A stretch of DNA of 64,000 nt from Owenweeksia sp. (lineage in GTDB: Bacteria; Bacteroidota; Bacteroidia; Flavobacteriales; Schleiferiaceae). The stretch spans positions 496,001 through 560,000 of the forward strand of contig NZNV01000010.1 of NCBI GenBank assembly GCA_002695025.1. Direction: 5' to 3'. The notes under the pieces were generated by a model. The model was not told the DNA's origin and made no database searches. It saw nothing but the letters and a program-made list of their open reading frames with translations. A program made the translations under genes and the position numbers. Shown here in pieces: positions 25,657-35,500 of this stretch (positions are counted from its first letter, which is position 1; every line of letters starts with the position of its first letter).

Positions 25657-26162
25657 CAGCAGCAACCAGAACCAGGTTCACAGCAAGCCTCGGCATTTGC
25701 GGCCAGTTTAAGCTCGGGACGCTCTTCCTGCTCTTTGGTGCAGCAGGCCGAAGTGTCTTCGGAGGCATAACGGGGATCGTTGAATTCGGTGTCCGCGTGT
25801 TTATAGTATACCTCCCATTGATGGCCGTCCGGATCTGTAGCCCAGAATTTATCCTGCAGGGCATAACAACAGGCTGTACCAATTTCTTCCAGGGAAACAA
25901 TGTTACGGGAGCGTGCCTGCTCCAGTTTTTCCAGCATAAGCTCGCGGCTTTGTACTTCAAACCCCAAATGGCCGAAGTTGGGATTTACACGGCTGGCATT
26001 TTCGATAAAGGAGATGATAAGTGAAGGCTCAGCAAGGGTAAAGCGGGCGTATTGCGGTTTTACTTTGTCTGGCTTCACATCAAAGAGTCTTTGATAGAAA
26101 TCAAGGCTTTCTTGCAGTTGACTTACATAAAGCGATACGTGCATTCTTGGAAAATTACTCAT
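25656..26162 (-). CDS. arsI: ArsI/CadI-type VOC metalloenzyme, putative C-As lyase with extra Cys tail
   Basis: This 168-residue protein is a VOC-fold enzyme with metal ligands His8, His65 and Glu117 and the vicinal pair Cys98-Cys99 in IGTACCYALQDKFW, the signature of organoarsenical C-As lyases. Their spacing matches ArsI (His5/His62/Glu115). An additional Cys-rich tail (TSACCTKEQ, then AEACCEPGSGCC) could bind As(III). It demethylates trivalent methylated arsenicals by analogy; the CadI name is also used for the family. It is the first gene of the operon, with an operator candidate 13 bp upstream. Confidence 0.9.
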   Translation of the reverse strand: MSNFPRMHVSLYVSQLQESLDFYQRLFDVKPDKVKPQYARFTLAEPSLIISFIENASRVNPNFGHLGFEVQSRELMLEKLEQARSRNIVSLEEIGTACCYALQDKFWATDPDGHQWEVYYKHADTEFNDPRYASEDTSACCTKEQEERPELKLAANAEACCEPGSGCC

Positions 26163-26174
26163 AACATTTGTTTT

Positions 26175-26190
26175 ATTGCATTATTACGAT
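26175..26190. promoter_or_regulatory. Candidate ArsR operator upstream of arsI
   Basis: ATTGCATTATTACGAT is an imperfect palindrome differing by one base from the site upstream of arsR at 26551. It is separated from the arsI ATG by 12 bases, exactly as for arsR. Confidence 0.65.
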
Positions 26191-26208
26191 GATGTGGGTT
26201 AAAAAATT

Positions 26209-26538
26209 TCAGCAGCAGTCGGTATGGGTGGTATACTGGCTAAATAAGGTGGAGAGTTGCTCCTGGATGAGATTCCATTGTTCCGGATTGATGCAGTAAC
26301 ACATAGAGGTTCCCTCTACCGTTCCCTGGATCAGGCCTATTTCCTTAAGTTCGCGCAAGTGCTGTGATATGGTGGCCTGGGCAAGACCCAGCTCCTGCAC
26401 CAGGTCGCTGTTGATACATTGGTTGGCTTTAAGAAGGTGCTGTAAAATGGCGATGCGGGCCGGGTGGGCCAATACCCTGGCGATGGCCGCAAGGCGGTTC
26501 TGCTGCTCGGTAAACAATTGTGATTTGGTAATGCCCAT
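26209..26538 (-). CDS. arsR: ArsR-family metalloregulator
   Basis: This 109-residue winged-helix repressor (LAHPARIAILQHLL, recognition helix QATISQHLRELKEIGLI) has Cys at about residue 41 (ANQCINSDL), a central MCYCINPEQW and a C-terminal TDCC. These are candidate As(III) ligands, although the classical CVCDLC motif is absent. It represses ars genes until As(III) binds. The matching operator upstream of its own start and of arsI points to autoregulation. Confidence 0.92.
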   Translation of the reverse strand: MGITKSQLFTEQQNRLAAIARVLAHPARIAILQHLLKANQCINSDLVQELGLAQATISQHLRELKEIGLIQGTVEGTSMCYCINPEQWNLIQEQLSTLFSQYTTHTDCC

Positions 26539-26550
26539 TTTCTTTGTTTC

Positions 26551-26566
26551 ATTGCAATATTACGAT
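26551..26566. promoter_or_regulatory. Candidate ArsR operator upstream of arsR
   Basis: ATTGCAATATTACGAT is 12 of 16 bases palindromic. It is separated by 12 bases from the ATG of arsR and is a near-duplicate of the site at 26175. Confidence 0.65.
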
Positions 26567-26669
26567 CAACCGAAGATAACTTCCAAATGATCCATGAACT
26601 TTTTAAGTTGAAATGTTTTAAGCTTGCATGGCGGAACGGATTGCTGACGGCCGCATTAAACTGCAACCC

Positions 26670-27218
26670 ATGAAAGTATATACCCGCAAAGGTGACACTG
26701 GTGAAACTTCTTTAATAGGTGGTACCCGTGTAAAAAAATACAACCTGAGGATAGAAGCCTACGGTACGGTAGATGAACTGAACAGTTTTATAGGGCTCAT
26801 TCGTGATACGGCTGAAGCCTCGGACCAGGATGCTCTTTTAATGGATATCCAAAACCGGCTTTTTACCATTGGCTCTGAACTGGCCAGTGATCCGGAGAAT
26901 TCCAGGATGAAAGTGCCAGAACTGCAGCCTGCGGATATTGAAGCGCTGGAGAAGGCTATTGATAAAATGGATGAACAATTGGAGCCTCTGAAGAATTTCA
27001 TATTGCCCGGAGGGGATCTGGCGGCTTCGTATTGCCATGTGGCCCGCTGCGTTTGCCGCAGGGCGGAACGCAGGGTTATAGAGTTAAATGAGCAAGCTGC
27101 GGTGGATCCTAAAATAATGAAGTACCTCAATCGTTTAAGCGATTACCTGTTTGTGGTGGCCCGTTATTTTACCCGGCAACACGGAGGTGTAGAAACACTT
27201 TGGAAAACAAGAACTTAG
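26670..27218 (+). CDS. Cob(I)yrinic acid a,c-diamide adenosyltransferase, PduO type
   Basis: This 182-residue protein starts at MKVYTRKGDTGETSLIGG, the standard PduO N-terminus; an in-frame ATG at 26628 is too close to the -7 box. The ATP-binding N-terminal loop, the GTVDELNSFIGL helix and the C-terminal CRRAERRVIEL and LNRLSDYLFVVARY signatures are intact. It makes adenosylcobalamin from cob(I)alamin and ATP. TAAGCTTG (26619-26626) is a near-consensus -7 box. No other cobalamin gene is nearby. Confidence 0.93.
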   Translation: MKVYTRKGDTGETSLIGGTRVKKYNLRIEAYGTVDELNSFIGLIRDTAEASDQDALLMDIQNRLFTIGSELASDPENSRMKVPELQPADIEALEKAIDKMDEQLEPLKNFILPGGDLAASYCHVARCVCRRAERRVIELNEQAAVDPKIMKYLNRLSDYLFVVARYFTRQHGGVETLWKTRT

Positions 27219-27246
27219 ATCAGTTATAATTTTTTTTGTACACTGA

Positions 27247-27276
27247 TTGTATAAGACGGCTAAAAATTTACTTTTG
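27247..27276 (+). promoter_or_regulatory. Complete Bacteroidota promoter (TTG, 19 bp, TACTTTTG)
   Basis: A -33 TTG at 27247-27249 and a perfect -7 TACTTTTG at 27269-27276, with a 19-bp spacer. It is the best promoter in the window; the ATG of the DUF2795 gene is 25 bases downstream. Confidence 0.75.
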
Positions 27277-27300
27277 CAAAAATTTAATTAAGAGGCAATT

Positions 27301-27525
27301 ATGTATTGGACATTAGAGTTGGCAAGCTATTTAAGTGATGCTCCCTGGCCCGCTACCAAGGATGAGCTTATCGATTATGCCATTCGTACCGGTGCACCTT
27401 TGGAGGTGGTGGAAAATCTCCAGGCCATAGAAGACGATGAAGATGAGGCCTATGAAACAATCCAGGAAATATGGCCGGACTATCCCTCGGAAGAGGATTT
27501 CCTCTGGAACGAGGACGAATACTAA
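27301..27525 (+). CDS. DUF2795 domain protein
   Basis: This 74-residue very acidic protein (MYWTLELASYLSDAPWPATK, then LIDYAIRTGAPLEVVENLQ, then EEDFLWNEDEY) has the characteristic DUF2795 sequence found across Bacteroidota. Its function is unknown. It is a single-gene unit with a strong promoter and terminator, which suggests abundant expression. Confidence 0.9.
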   Translation: MYWTLELASYLSDAPWPATKDELIDYAIRTGAPLEVVENLQAIEDDEDEAYETIQEIWPDYPSEEDFLWNEDEY

Positions 27526-27551
27526 CGGAATCTGTTAAAGATAAAAATGAG

Positions 27552-27583
27552 AAAACCCCCGTGCGAAAGCGCGGGGGTTTTTT
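27552..27583 (+). terminator. Intrinsic terminator
   Basis: AAAACCCCCGTGC, loop GAAA, GCGCGGGGGTTTT then TT: a 13-bp stem with one G-T pair and a GNRA-type tetraloop, 27 bp after the DUF2795 stop. Confidence 0.92.
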
Positions 27584-27702
27584 GTTTTCAGTGGGTTACA
27601 GCCTTGTGGAAAACTTAAGGCAATAAAAGCAATTTTGGAAGGTTTTTATTTCGTGGTATTTTCTTTTTTTTTGCCACAGTTTTAAATCTTAACCTAATAA
27701 AT

Positions 27703-30700
27703 ATGACCAAGCTTAGCCTGTTCTTTTTTCTGGCTTTTAGTTGCGTGATGCATGCCCAGGATATCCTTTCTCAATATGAAGGAATGGTGGATCCGCTCAC
27801 CGGAGATTTTCACTGGTCTGAGGAAATCATATCCATTCAGAGTAATAGTGGGCGTTCGTACCCCATTCGTTTATCCTATAGTCCCAATATCCGGACCAAC
27901 CAACCGGCCAGTTGGGTGGGTCTGGGCTGGAACCTAAACGTTGGTGAGATCAGCCGCAGCGTAGTGGGGTTTCCGGATGATCATGCGGGTCATGTTCAAA
28001 CAGAAACAAAAATACTTTCCACTTCCCCGTCCTCAAATTTGGTGGAAACCACCACCGGCTACGGTCCTATGTATTGGGAGTCAAACCCTGAGACGTTCAA
28101 TAGTGGCCTTACCTCAGCCACAACTTCAGACATAATTTTTTCATCGTTCAATAAGTATGATCCAGCAGCTATTTCTCCGGCTTTTGATCAGTTCCAGGTA
28201 GTTTCTTCCTTCGTTGGGGGAGCCATGAAACTTACACGTTACAGAGATAACTCTCATGATTGGGATGGCGCCAAACCTGATTTTTATCACCCCTTTTACA
28301 ATGAAGTTTCTTTTAGGCCTTACCAAAAAAAGGACAATCAGGGCGCTATGGTAAATTATAAAAGTAAAAGTGCTCAGCAAAACACAGGAAATCACATCGT
28401 ATTTCAAATGGATGAGGATCCCCTGAGGAACACCTATATTGTATATCATACCAAACAGGAAATCACTTCGGGTAATCCTAAAGCGGGCTTCATGGAATAT
28501 TATGATGCGGATGGCAACCCCGCGAACCGTTCATTGGTAAGAAATGAGGCCATTGGTGCTTTTACTGTTTACACTGAAGATGGAACCCGTTTGCACTATT
28601 CCCTTCCGATATTGGAAACTTCCAACAAAAGTTATTCGGTAAAGGTGAATGGAGCAGGAAATCTACTTACCGCAAGTGATACTGTTATAGTGCTTGACCA
28701 GGGTTCTCCGGTGGTATTGTCATGGAAATTAACCGCTATAACCGGACCGGACTATGAAGATGTAAATGCTAATGGTAAACCTGATGACGGTGACAAGGGC
28801 TATTGGCTGAGGTTTTACTATACGCAGTGGATGGATGAACAGGAGCGATCACCGGAATTTGATTTTTTTAACGGTGTAGGTGTCCAACAAAATGTGGATG
28901 GGGAGGTACAGAGGTATCCTTTCAGAGCAAATATGACATTATCTGAAAAAAGCAGTTTTTATATTGATAAAATCGAATCAGACCGGGAGTGGTTAGTGTT
29001 TTTCAAAGGCATTCGGGAAGATGAGTTTGCTCAGGCTTCAGGAGCAGCCAATAAAATACCCTCTCTAAGGTTGGAGAAAGTTGTCCGGTACTTCAAAAAT
29101 GGCACTACCCTCAACAAAAATAACTCTGTGAATGTACCTGATGCAGCATTTAGTACCATTAATAATAGTCCTTATTCCACTAATTATCGTAACAAAGCTT
29201 TTTTTAGTGCAGACTACAACGCAGCACCAAATTCCGATAATATCCTTAGCGGGGTAGAATTTGTTTATGACTATTCATTGGTCCCTTCGTACGATAAGAA
29301 TATTGTAAACCTCAACGGAGTTGGCACCCTTCAACCGTTTGGAAAGTATGCTAATCAGTCGTCCGTTCCGGACGTTTACGTAAAACCCACTTTGACCAAT
29401 AATCATGGTAAACTCACACTCGTACAGTTAAAATTGAAAGAAAAGGGCTTTCAACAGGTGTTTGATCCTTATATATTTACCTATGGCAGCACCACTCTTC
29501 TGAATCCCTCTTTCGGGCATAATGATCAGGATTATTCCGGATATTATAATGACCTGGGATCTCATCGCAGACAACTGAAATACAACACCCACACCGAGAA
29601 TACTAATGTAGCGGGAACATGGGCCCTAAAGGGTATTACCTTTCCGAATAAAACCTTTTTAGAAATAAATTATGATTTTGATCAATACAGGTATAGTCAT
29701 GAGTCCTATGTAGGTAACAGCAGGGTTGTTCCAATTACGGACTATACTATAGATGCCTTCTCGGCCAGCTATATTACCCAGAAAGGTTCTATAACATTTA
29801 CAGCTGATCTTCCTTCGCCTGAAGATTACCAGTTCTTACAGGCAAAAACTGGGCGCACAGTGATTTTACACTTTGGTATGAGGCATAATTTTCAATGTAG
29901 TGGTGATGCCGGGCTGGTTAAGGTATATGGGCATGGAGCCGAACCTGGTACAAGCGGTTTTACATTCAGTCAAAATACATCTACCGGAAAAGTTGTAGTA
30001 ACCGCACCTGTGGTGGTAGATGATGAACCAACTACTAGTTGTTACGGAAATATAAGCCTTACTAATTTATCTAACCGGGAGGATCGGTATGCCTACTTCG
30101 AAATAAAGGAAAATAATAAGGCTGTGGGAAGCATACGTGTAAAAAATCTGAAGGTTTATGAAAATGATGCATCTTCTGAGTTCTATGAAATAGGATTTAA
30201 TTATTCAGACGCAATGGCTACCGGGAGCCCTTATGATATTTATCTTACCCCTACCCATCAGGTTAGCTTTGGGAACATGAATACCGACCTTAACTCGGTG
30301 CCCTTTGACGTGCTTTATGAAAACGTAGAAATAGAAAAAAAAGGACTGGACGGCTCTCTTCTTTCACGGGGGAAGTTAAAGTTCAGAATGAATAAACCCA
30401 TTTCTGGTTATCGCGCAAATAGCGAGGGTAAGGAGGATAAATGCTTTTTACCGCAGCAGTATCTTGAGATATCAGTTTCAACCTATTGGCGAATGTTGCA
30501 TCACGAGGATTTTGATGAAACCACGTTTCCTGAAATCGTGGAATGTGCCGTGTACAGTTACATAAATGATTATTGGTTACCCGCTAACTCATCCTTTCAG
30601 GATGAATATGATAGTGGGGATTGGGAGGCTGTGGCCAATGCCTTACCAGGAATCCCGCTTATTGATCTTCCAGGTTGTGGAACTACTACGAATGGGGAAG

Positions 30701-32532
30701 GTCAATTGTATTGTTCCGGAAGAGGCGGGGTTCAGTGTGGTAACTACTACGTAAAGGCCAATACAGACCCTTCTCAATCGGATTATTACCAATTCTATAC
30801 AAAATCCGATCATGGCACTCGGAAATATCATACTCGCGTAATTGATAGGTCGAGCCAGTTTGGGAAACCCTATAAAGTTGAAACCTTTGATAAAGATGGG
30901 AACCTGGTGCTTAGTACAGAATATGTATATGATGTAAAAGCTTTTAATCAGAATTACTATTCCTGTACGTTTGGTAAAAGCACGGTTGTGGATAACCCCA
31001 GCACAGGGTTTCAGAATAATTTTGCCACGGATTACCTGGTTTATTATTACTACCCCAAGCGGAAAATTACTATTTCAAAAGGCATGGAATACGTGGAGGA
31101 GATCATAGATCTGGATCCCCTTACCGGCAAGCCATCACTTATTAATTATTTGGACCCAAGTAAAGGACTCACCCAGGAAGTTAAAGAGTATCCGGGAATG
31201 TCTACCCATTCTTTTGGAGGACACCTTAAAGCTCGTACGATGATTGCTCACTGGGCAGAGGCCGGAAACGTAGGGAAGGATCAGATAGTATGGGCTAAGA
31301 AAAATGGGAATGGTATTGTAACCACTTCAGCAGGACATGGAGAAATGTACGTGACCAAATGGAATGCCTCCCAGGAGCGGGACAATCATGATGTATCCAA
31401 AAACATCATTCAGCCCTTGGATGGTGTGGAAAATAGACTCTATGGTCTTACTTATAATGCTCAGAGTAATGACCCGACCACTAATTACGTATTAAATTTC
31501 TCCACTAATATGCTTTCCTATTTCAGTTGTGGGAGTGGGGAGAGTTTGATCAGAGTTTCTTTTGATAATAGTACCTCTGCCTACAACTACGTTGTGGAAA
31601 CTTTATATGATCAAACGGAATTTATACCTCATGCGCTTAAGGTGATCAGGGGTGAGTATATAAGTAATTGGAGCGAAACCGCCTCCACGCAGGTAACCTA
31701 CCTTTCCGGGGATAATAAAGACCTGGAGGTATATGATAACATCTCAAATATTTATAGCTCCTCTTGCTATCGCTTAAACCGACACTGGCCATTGGCCAGT
31801 GTTAAAAATTGCCGCCTGGGCAGTTTTACGGCTACGGGTTTTGAGGATCAGCAAACGGGAAACCCCTATTTTGAAGGAAAAGTAACCGGCTCCTCTAACA
31901 GGGTGGAACCCATTGTTACCGGTATTTCGGGTTTCACCAAGGCTCATACCGGAAAATACGTTTGTAAGCTGGGAAGTGGTTCCCCGGAAGTGGCCTTTTC
32001 AACTGACCCCGAAGTGGCCGGTGGTGTCTTGGAGGCCGGCCGTACTTATGTTACCAGTGTATGGGTGTATAATGCCAGTTATTCGGGAGCTCCGGGTCTT
32101 TCTGTAGCGCTGAACGGGTCTTTGGACGGGGGCAGCACGGCTTATGACAACGAATGGAGTCGTGATATAACCGATCAGGACAACCTCACCGTTGGAGATT
32201 GGACGCTTGTTGAGATTGAGTTTGAAGTTCCATCAACTTATACGGCTGCCAACCCGTCCGGTACTGGGGCTAGTGGGGCTTATAACGAGCTGAAGATAAA
32301 GCTGGTGGGGGGTACAGGTAACGTTTATTTTGATGATTTCCGTTTCCACCCCGTGGACGTACCCCTGGAGGTAAGTATACAGGATGAGATTACCGGGCGC
32401 AAAACGCACGTTCTGGACGCTAACAATATGTATACGGAGATGATCTATGACGCTGCCGGGCGTGTGACCCGTACCAACCGCGAATCCGTATACGGAGTAT
32501 TTAAACAACAAGAAACCACCTATAACCACTAA
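27703..32532 (+). CDS. Giant exported SpvB/TcB-like partner of the Rhs protein (first half of a split Rhs cocoon)
   Basis: This 1609-residue protein has a signal peptide (LSLFFFLAFSCVMHAQ). The N-terminus (YEGMVDPLTGDFHWSEEI, then ASWVGLGWNLNVGEISR at about residues 65-82) is the SpvB/Rhs-N-like start seen in Bacteroidota two-gene Rhs loci. The middle is beta-strand-rich without a recognised enzyme motif. Near the C-terminus lies a carbohydrate-binding-like sandwich (GRTYVTSVWVYNASYSG, then GNVYFDDFRFHPVD). One YD-type repeat follows (MIYDAAGRVTRTNRESVYG), after which the frame ends and the next gene starts 3 bp later. By analogy with TcB plus TcC, this half supplies part of the shell enclosing the toxin tip of the next protein; that is inference. 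Confidence 0.8.
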   Translation: MTKLSLFFFLAFSCVMHAQDILSQYEGMVDPLTGDFHWSEEIISIQSNSGRSYPIRLSYSPNIRTNQPASWVGLGWNLNVGEISRSVVGFPDDHAGHVQTETKILSTSPSSNLVETTTGYGPMYWESNPETFNSGLTSATTSDIIFSSFNKYDPAAISPAFDQFQVVSSFVGGAMKLTRYRDNSHDWDGAKPDFYHPFYNEVSFRPYQKKDNQGAMVNYKSKSAQQNTGNHIVFQMDEDPLRNTYIVYHTKQEITSGNPKAGFMEYYDADGNPANRSLVRNEAIGAFTVYTEDGTRLHYSLPILETSNKSYSVKVNGAGNLLTASDTVIVLDQGSPVVLSWKLTAITGPDYEDVNANGKPDDGDKGYWLRFYYTQWMDEQERSPEFDFFNGVGVQQNVDGEVQRYPFRANMTLSEKSSFYIDKIESDREWLVFFKGIREDEFAQASGAANKIPSLRLEKVVRYFKNGTTLNKNNSVNVPDAAFSTINNSPYSTNYRNKAFFSADYNAAPNSDNILSGVEFVYDYSLVPSYDKNIVNLNGVGTLQPFGKYANQSSVPDVYVKPTLTNNHGKLTLVQLKLKEKGFQQVFDPYIFTYGSTTLLNPSFGHNDQDYSGYYNDLGSHRRQLKYNTHTENTNVAGTWALKGITFPNKTFLEINYDFDQYRYSHESYVGNSRVVPITDYTIDAFSASYITQKGSITFTADLPSPEDYQFLQAKTGRTVILHFGMRHNFQCSGDAGLVKVYGHGAEPGTSGFTFSQNTSTGKVVVTAPVVVDDEPTTSCYGNISLTNLSNREDRYAYFEIKENNKAVGSIRVKNLKVYENDASSEFYEIGFNYSDAMATGSPYDIYLTPTHQVSFGNMNTDLNSVPFDVLYENVEIEKKGLDGSLLSRGKLKFRMNKPISGYRANSEGKEDKCFLPQQYLEISVSTYWRMLHHEDFDETTFPEIVECAVYSYINDYWLPANSSFQDEYDSGDWEAVANALPGIPLIDLPGCGTTTNGEGQLYCSGRGGVQCGNYYVKANTDPSQSDYYQFYTKSDHGTRKYHTRVIDRSSQFGKPYKVETFDKDGNLVLSTEYVYDVKAFNQNYYSCTFGKSTVVDNPSTGFQNNFATDYLVYYYYPKRKITISKGMEYVEEIIDLDPLTGKPSLINYLDPSKGLTQEVKEYPGMSTHSFGGHLKARTMIAHWAEAGNVGKDQIVWAKKNGNGIVTTSAGHGEMYVTKWNASQERDNHDVSKNIIQPLDGVENRLYGLTYNAQSNDPTTNYVLNFSTNMLSYFSCGSGESLIRVSFDNSTSAYNYVVETLYDQTEFIPHALKVIRGEYISNWSETASTQVTYLSGDNKDLEVYDNISNIYSSSCYRLNRHWPLASVKNCRLGSFTATGFEDQQTGNPYFEGKVTGSSNRVEPIVTGISGFTKAHTGKYVCKLGSGSPEVAFSTDPEVAGGVLEAGRTYVTSVWVYNASYSGAPGLSVALNGSLDGGSTAYDNEWSRDITDQDNLTVGDWTLVEIEFEVPSTYTAANPSGTGASGAYNELKIKLVGGTGNVYFDDFRFHPVDVPLEVSIQDEITGRKTHVLDANNMYTEMIYDAAGRVTRTNRESVYGVFKQQETTYNH

Positions 32533-32535
32533 GCC

Positions 32536-35500
32536 ATGAATCAACGAACGCAAGTATCATTGTTAGCTTTTCTGTGGTGCACTATTGTGCACCTAATTCC
32601 TTTAAAAGCAGAAACCAGCGGAGGAGGAGGTAATACCTTTCAATGGAACAGCTTTAGCAATATTGAAGAAATAAACGAGGGATTTCTTAAAACCGTAACC
32701 AAAGGATGGAATAATAACCTGGCGCAGTCCGCAGGGTATCAGCTAAGCAGCGAATTCTGCATATCCATAGATCTTACCCGGGTAGACTGGGGAAACGGCA
32801 GCCTGTTTAAGATTGGATTGGACCCCTCCGATATTGAGAATATCGAAGAAGCTGAACTTCTTATGACCTTTGGTGACTACAAGCTGTCCATTCCTGATGG
32901 AGGAGAAGGAATAGAAGCCGATCTGGGGGAGAGCAGTGTTCTACAACTGGAGTATCATTCGGGCATTCTTAAGATCTTCAATGAAGAGCTGGACCTTATC
33001 CATTCCATTAATGCGTCAACGTGGACAGTGGCAAAATTCTACATGGCCATTTATGACCAGGAGGCTTTTATTCCAATATCCTATTCACTTTGTGAATCAT
33101 CGGTTTCCACAGGGGGACCCTTCCCCCCCGCATCACTATTTGAATGTAGTGATCTTTCCAATGAGAAGTACATCCGTACCAAGACCTACTCTCCTGATGA
33201 TGATCTTATAGCCGATGGTGTCGAGATTCAGAATAACTTTGGTCAGGTAAAGCAGGTCCAGCAGAAAAAGTTTGAGACTGATAAGATACTGGCCAAGGCG
33301 GTGGTATTTGATCGCTACGGAAGGCCGGCTATAGAAACCTTCCAGGCCCCTTTGAGCGGGGATGTGTTCTGTTATGATCAGAATTTTATAACCGCTCCTA
33401 CTGCGGCAGCCATTGAGGGTTCCACTGAAGATGTATATGACTACAACTTCTTTGACCTGGAACAAACTACCGGCTCCGCCCAGGGAGAAGAATACAACCC
33501 ATATCCCGTTTCACCTTATTCCACCCTGGGAAGTTATTATTCAGGGAGTGGTACGCCTCACTATTCCAACACCAGCTTTCCCTACGTAAGGAATCATTAT
33601 ACGGAGGATATGCTAGAGGAGCTAGAAAGCACAACCGGCTTTAACGAGGTGCTAAGGGCCGGGGGAGGTCACGAGCAACTCAGCTTTCAAACCGTTTCCG
33701 GTTCAGAACTGGATTATGTGTACGGCTATTTGGGTTCCTACATGGCAAGTGAAGGTTCCGTTCTGGATAATAATAACCTAAAGCTTTTTAAATCAGTAGT
33801 AAGGGATGCCAATGGAAACACCTTTATAAATTATACCAACTCAGATGATCTGGTGGTGGCATCCTGCAAAAGTGGAGGATCTTCTCCCTGTATAGACCAG
33901 CGCTCAACCTTCCAACTGTCAGAAGACGTTCAGAGCCTGATCCACGTTCCGGCTTCTAAGAGCGGCACCCTTCAGATCAGGTATCCTGATCCTGGTGGCT
34001 GGTATACCAATTATACTTCTAACGATACATACTGCAGGGCCTGTTTTGATCTGAAATTTTATGACAAGATCCGCCATAAATACCTGGTGGAAGGGGTGGA
34101 TTACAATATTGTATTCAACAGCACCACCGATAACCGTCTTTTTGATATTGATCTGTTAGGAGTATACGATACGGAAGAAAGTTTCCTTGGGGTAAGTTAT
34201 AGTCTCACTTCCAATGCGGAGACCGTTTTCAGTGATTTCATGGTCTTCTATTGGATAGACCTGGACCCGGAGATCATCCAGGAACTGGATTATCATGATT
34301 GGCAACTGAATTATTATGATCCGCGGGGAAACCTGGTTAAAAAGGTGCAGCCGGAAGGAGTGAACTGTGACTATGATGCGCGTACAGGCTACAGGAGCCG
34401 TGGAGGAGTGCATTTTGCCGGGGTTAACCGTACTCCGGGCACTACTTTGTATTCCATGGAAACACCTACCATTTCAGGAAATACCAGCCTGTTTAAAATG
34501 GGGGTATATGTAAAGGGGGTGTATCCCTATAGCCCGGAATATGTTTTTGGCGATTATAAAAATGAATGGTATGATGTAGATCCTTACACACCGGCCGGGG
34601 GTGAAGAAGGCGGTGGCTCTTCGGGTGGTAGTGGAGAAAGTGAAGGCTCAGGAGAATTCTTTTATACCAACACCATGCCCTCCATGCACCAGGTGCTTTG
34701 CAAGCCGGAGGACATTTCTGAGAACCTGCCACAGTACCTTAGTTACGGAAATGGCGGAGGAGTGCTGCCTACTGATCCTTTTGGTATTCCGGATTCCCCG
34801 CCTCCCAGCCAGTATGATTATAAGCTGGTCTCTTTGATGCGCTATGAGTGCACCGTGCAAATTATGGGGGTAAATAGTGTAGGTAATAAAACACTCTTGG
34901 CGGCCTACGATGTACGTATAGATCAGGAAGATCATAAATACTTAACCATCATACAGGATACAACCACCGGGGAAGAGTGGGTAGAGTATTTTGATGATGG
35001 CCGGCACATTACAAAAATGTGTAAATCTTACCCCACGGCCGGCAACTGCAGTCTTGACAATAATAATAGCTTGCAGGATGGGCTTTATGCTATGGTAAGG
35101 GATGACCTAACTTTAACGGAAAGCACGCTGGACCAATACGAGCGTTTGGAAATACGGGTGGTGGACCTGAATAAATTCAGCGAGCCCTGGAGAGCAGGGG
35201 GGCCGCCTACCGGTTTATTCAGTCAATACAACGACCCGGAAAGCCTTAAAGCCGACCTTATGCAACCCTATGGCAACTTTAACCTGATGGCCGATTTTAC
35301 CTATGAATTTACCTCTACTGCAGGGACTATACAACATAAAGCCTTACAGGAAGAATATACGTATGATGTACAAAACCGTTTGGTACAGACCGAGTTGCCG
35401 GATGAAGGGGTAACTCAGATGGTGTACGCTACGGATGGCCGCCTGCGGTTTGCGCAAACTGCCCAGCAGGCTGCAGATAATGAGTATAGCTACATCAATT

